In this document: positions 60,563-64,000 of the stretch, piece by piece
How the letters are laid out: every line of letters starts with the position of its first letter
How positions within the stretch are numbered: position 1 is the stretch's first letter
Assembly (NCBI GenBank): GCA_013398055.1
Contig: VZRS01009527.1
Span: 183,323 to 247,322 of the forward strand
DNA length: 64,000 bases
DNA from: Ifrita kowaldi
Taxonomy: Eukaryota > Chordata > Aves > Passeriformes > Cinclosomatidae
Direction of reading: 5' to 3'
Translations under genes and position numbers: made by a program
The notes under the pieces: model-generated
What the model was told of the DNA's origin: nothing
The model's database searches: none
The model's input: only the letters and a program-made list of their open reading frames with translations

Positions 60563-62709
60563 ACCCAAATGTGAGTTCTACTAATGAATAATTTATCTGT
60601 ATGTACTAAGAATTAATGACAAAATCTCTTGTCAAACTGTTGGAATCTATAAAATCTTCATGAAGGCTTTGCCAGCATTTTAATTCTAAAGTGAAGGTGA
60701 GCTACTTAAAGTAATTTAAAATAATTACATCATTATTCTTCTAGGCTTCCTTATAAATATTGCTTTCTTAACCATTTGTGCCTGTGTTCATTGTTTATCT
60801 GTGAGCAGAGCTAGAGAACTTCAGGGAGGTGATGATTTCTGTGCTCTCTTCCCTCTGAATCTCTCCCGTGTGGGAGTGCTGCTCGTGCCTCAGCCAGGCA
60901 CACAGGCAGCACTCACAAGATCCACATGGGCCTGTGCTGGGATTCACTGCAACCGTTTAAATGCAAAGGCTGAAGCAACACGGACCCATTTGTTCCTCAG
61001 ATGCCTGTGGGAAACCTGATGAGAACGCCAAGCGGTGTGTCTGTTATTTAAAAGGTAACAGCTGCATGTTTCTGTTCATGAAACTGTCTGATGCTGATTC
61101 TAAAGCAGTGTGAAAGGGTGATATTAATAGGCCTTTATTATCTATGCTGACCCCTGTCTGACTTGGAGATGACCTGTTATCTCTGTGTGGTGTCTGTAGC
61201 CACAGGGCACAGATTGTAGCAGGGGACACTCCTGTCCTACTGGGAAAATGGCACTGCAGTAGAGGCCGAGCTGTTCATGTCCACTGTGTGCCTGGGTGAC
61301 AGAGGAGGAAAAGCTCAGATGGCATTGGTTTGTTTAAAAGTTGAAGATTTGGGTATGGAATACGGGGACACGCAGAAAACAGTGCTGTAGAACATGTTTG
61401 TTTCCTTATGTCAGTCAGAAATTGTGCCTTTCTTTCATTTCATTGCTACTCACCTCTTGAGGAAGAAAAGTTTCTCACTGCATTAAATTGCATTATTTTA
61501 AGTTAGGTTTTGTGAACTTTTTTGAGCTAAATATCTGTCTTTTCTAATTACGAATTCTCATGTCCAGTTAGGAATTCAGAGTTACATGATTTGTGTAGCT
61601 CACCTATCTCATCATTGCAGTGTGTTCAGTGAGCCTGTACGTTGCAATTAACATGTATTTGTTAAAAAAACCCCAAAACTCTATTACTACCTGGCAGTAT
61701 GGATAGATAGGACAGTAATTGTGCCTTGTAAGTGATAATTGAGACTATTATTATAATATGGTCTAATTCCAGAAATGGAACGTGATTTTTTTAAAGATCT
61801 GCTACTGTGCTCAGAGACCATTTCCTTAATGAGAGGTCAAGGAACAGCAGGTTCCTTGTTTCTGAAAAGCAAGAAATTATGATGGTGTCTGGTGGGGGTT
61901 TTAAAAGAAAAATGTTCATCCCTCAGTTGGAGGCCTGTTCATTTCCAGAAAATTATGTTGGAACCTCCATTTTTCTAAAGAAATTCTCCTCATTGTCTAC
62001 AGATGAATATTGCACAGTTATTCTTACAGCCTTCATCCAAACAATCTCTTGGATTTTCACCAAGGGAGAGCAGTGAGCCTTGGCAGGACTACTGAAGCAA
62101 TATATTAAAATCAAAGAAACCCTTTTTGTTCTGAGAAAAAAAAAATCAAATGGACTTAAGGAATGAGGACAGCTGGCTCTGCTCAGTTTTCTGTGTACTC
62201 TGACTTCTGGGATGTTTTATGGGTTTTCCGTTCTCAGGATAAATGTTCTGCAGGAGAAAATGCCAAGTCAGTATTAACTTCATAGGCTGAGCTGTTACTT
62301 CAGAGTGTCATGTTGCAGGATAAATGCTGGATGCTGATAAGATGAAGAATCAGTCTGTCTTCCCCTAAGAGTGACCCCACTGCAATCAAGGAGATCTTTC
62401 GTGTAATTCCATATAAAATCTTGACTTCTATGTCCTGCTTTGTATTTCCTCCTGTAACTTTTTATCACCTTCCCATGCTTAGGTGTCTCCAAAATAGTTG
62501 AGTACATCTATGTGGAACAGTCAGAGCTTTTATTATAGGCACTTTTTAAACTTAGATTGGTTGCAGTTGTTCGGGGGTTTTTTTCTGGTCATTTATTTTG
62601 TTTAAAATTCTGACTTGTCTGTATTCTGGTTTTGGCTACCAGGCTAGAGAATTAACAAATGTTTGGTCAAAAAAGAAGTTAATATGTAAAAATTAATACT
62701 TAAAAATTT

Positions 62710-62747
62710 TGCTCCTTTTAACATCTACACAAATGTTAAAAGGAGCA
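62710..62747. repeat. perfect 15-bp stem, 8-nt loop hairpin
   Basis: TGCTCCTTTTAACAT at 62710-62724 is the exact reverse complement of ATGTTAAAAGGAGCA at 62733-62747, with loop CTACACAA. A perfect stem this long is not expected by chance in a window of this size. Too short for a typical miRNA precursor and no terminal repeats or target-site duplication were seen. Confidence 0.85.
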
Positions 62748-63274
62748 CTAAAGATCCCAAAGCTGCTACCTAAACTGTAGGGAAGATGACTAAAAAGGAG
62801 CATGAGATAATGTTTACAGATTCTCCAACCCAATTAATTCTGGTTTTGAGAGGAATTAGCCTTCCTGTCCTGCCCAGATTGTACCCATTTAAAGACAACA
62901 ACTGCTGTAGTAATCCAGAATAACATGCTCTATTTATATCTACTGTGCAAAAAAAAAGAGAGAAGGTTCATTAAATGCAGTTGGTTGGGGATAACACAAG
63001 TGTTTGGGTAACTCAGCTTCTCTTTTGCAAAAAAAAGTGTGACCTTTCTGTTGTTGATCCTGCAGTAACTGGTTGAGAGGATCAGAGTGTGGAAACATGG
63101 GAAGTGACAGTGAATACTGCCCAAAGAACTGGCTAGCATTTACTTGCAAGAAGTTTGTCACCATCAGGGAGCATTTTTAACAGTCTGCAGGGAGCCCATA
63201 CTACTCAATTCCATGTTTGGATCAGTGAAGTTTACATCTTAAAAAACTGAAACCTAAATAAAAAGGGTAAGTGT

Positions 63275-63499
63275 TTATGGAAACAGCAGTTCTGGAGAAC
63301 TGGAGGTCGTGCTCTTGGGCTCCATGTACCACAGGGCAGGTGAGGGAGCTCCATGGGCTTCCCAGGCCACAGCTGCAGGAGCAGCAGGAGGATCTTCCTC
63401 ATCTCCCACAACTTTGCCCTGGGCCTCTGCTGCCCTCTCTGTATCCACAAAAGAAATGCCATCACACTTTTGGTTAAAAAGCATTGATTCCCACTGACA
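63275..63499 (-). other. possible coding exon fragment, unidentified
   Basis: A minus-strand open frame of about 75 codons, GC-rich against an AT-rich background, ending in TAA at 63275. It includes the segments CDGISFVDTERAAEAQGK and EEDPPAAPAAVAWEAHGAP, an Ala/Pro/Glu-rich composition that looks like a disordered C-terminus. There is no clear initiator; a possible acceptor (TACTGTCAG) lies at about 63491-63499 on the minus strand but lacks a pyrimidine tract. I do not recognise the protein. It may be the terminal exon of a convergent gene or a chance frame. Confidence 0.25.
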
Positions 63500-64000
63500 G
63501 TAATTTCTGATAATCCAGTCCTGTTGCAATCAGACTAACTAGACGTTGGAGAGAAGGGCCTTTATTAATCTCTTAATAAGTAGTTTAAACTTCTAACACA
63601 ACTTCCATAGGTCTGAATTTAAACTCGGCAAAATTGTTATTAATATCACGAAAAAGTAAGTATTTAAATTCTTAAAGTTGGTCAAGCCAATTCATACAAA
63701 TCCTTAAATCCAAGATCAGTAGTTACTGCTTCTTGCAGTAATCTCAGTGATTTGTGATGATTTCCTTATAATCCTCTTTAATATGCTGCAGAAGCTGGCA
63801 GGACAGTTGGAGAAGAATTCTGATTGGGATGGAAAACATTTTGTTGTATAGAAACGTGTAGCTGTGACTTTGAATTGGACAAGATGAGAATTTATAAAAC
63901 ATGGGGCTCCAAACCTTACAGACTGAAATCTGAGGCGTTAAGTGCTCTTGGGAATGTGGTGTGATTCCTGGGGTGATCATGTGCAGGGCCAGGAGTTGGG

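Larger units (their letters stand above)
58855..60590 (+). other. ANKRD28: probable 3' UTR of ANKRD28
   Basis: AT-rich sequence directly after the stop with at least seven AATAAA hexamers (59090, 59239, 59265, 59636, 60050, 60296, 60557), poly-A and poly-T runs, two G-rich tracts and a 23-nt palindrome. No long open frame. Where the transcript actually ends cannot be decided from sequence; I take 60557 as the most distal good signal. The first hexamer lies against a genomic A13 run and could give false poly(A) reads by internal priming. Confidence 0.7.
60591..64000. other. 3' flank of ANKRD28, no gene identified
   Basis: 3.4 kb with mixed composition. Contains the 15-bp hairpin at 62710-62747 and a GC-richer, coding-like stretch on the minus strand at 63275-63499. 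In human a convergent neighbour (BTD) lies downstream as I recall, but I cannot match any frame here to biotinidase. Confidence 0.6.

Noticed and set aside
60591..64000. BTD (biotinidase), the expected convergent neighbour
   Set aside because: Synteny recalled from human suggests it lies downstream, but no frame on the minus strand could be matched to it.
1..64000. tRNA, rRNA, snRNA or CRISPR features
   Set aside because: No cloverleaf with conserved A/B boxes, no rRNA-like blocks and no regularly spaced direct repeats were seen by reading; a covariance-model search was not possible.

Overview
The window is a piece of a vertebrate chromosome, most likely from a bird. It is AT-rich, has long introns bounded by GT...AG, and carries the 3' end of an avian-type CR1 LINE (28790-29128). 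No bacterial, organellar or viral gene was recognised.

Almost the whole window is one plus-strand gene, ANKRD28 (serine/threonine-protein phosphatase 6 regulatory ankyrin repeat subunit A, also called PITK). I placed 26 coding exons between 8148 and 58854. All junctions are GT-AG and every split codon joins in frame. The exons sum to 3051 nt, that is 1016 residues plus a stop. The recalled 1053-residue human protein has about 37 residues before the matching point, so only the first exon(s), promoter and 5' UTR lie upstream of base 1. The assignment rests on the ankyrin repeats and on the C-terminal tail ending in SDSETY, which separates ANKRD28 from its paralogues ANKRD44 and ANKRD52.

Layout: 1-8147 is intron; 8148-34194 holds exons w1-w9 in mostly large introns; 36507-53417 holds w10-w25, more tightly packed, including a 27-nt microexon (w14) and introns as short as 96 nt; 53418-58567 is the last intron; 58568-58854 is the terminal coding exon; 58855 to about 60590 is the probable 3' UTR with several AATAAA hexamers and two G-quadruplex-like tracts; 60591-64000 is 3' flank with no gene I can name.

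Main items beyond the gene: (a) a run of perfect short stem-loops at 4673-4838 in the first intron; (b) a decayed, interrupted copy of exon w7 about 1 kb upstream of the real exon (32085-32234); (c) a perfect 298-bp tandem duplication whose copies are separated by a single N (8778-9374), almost certainly an assembly artefact; (d) a 15-bp perfect hairpin at 62710-62747; (e) G-rich and palindromic signals in the 3' UTR. Exon numbers w1-w26 are local to this window. Residue numbers assume a 37-residue N-terminus encoded upstream. Comparisons with human are from memory.
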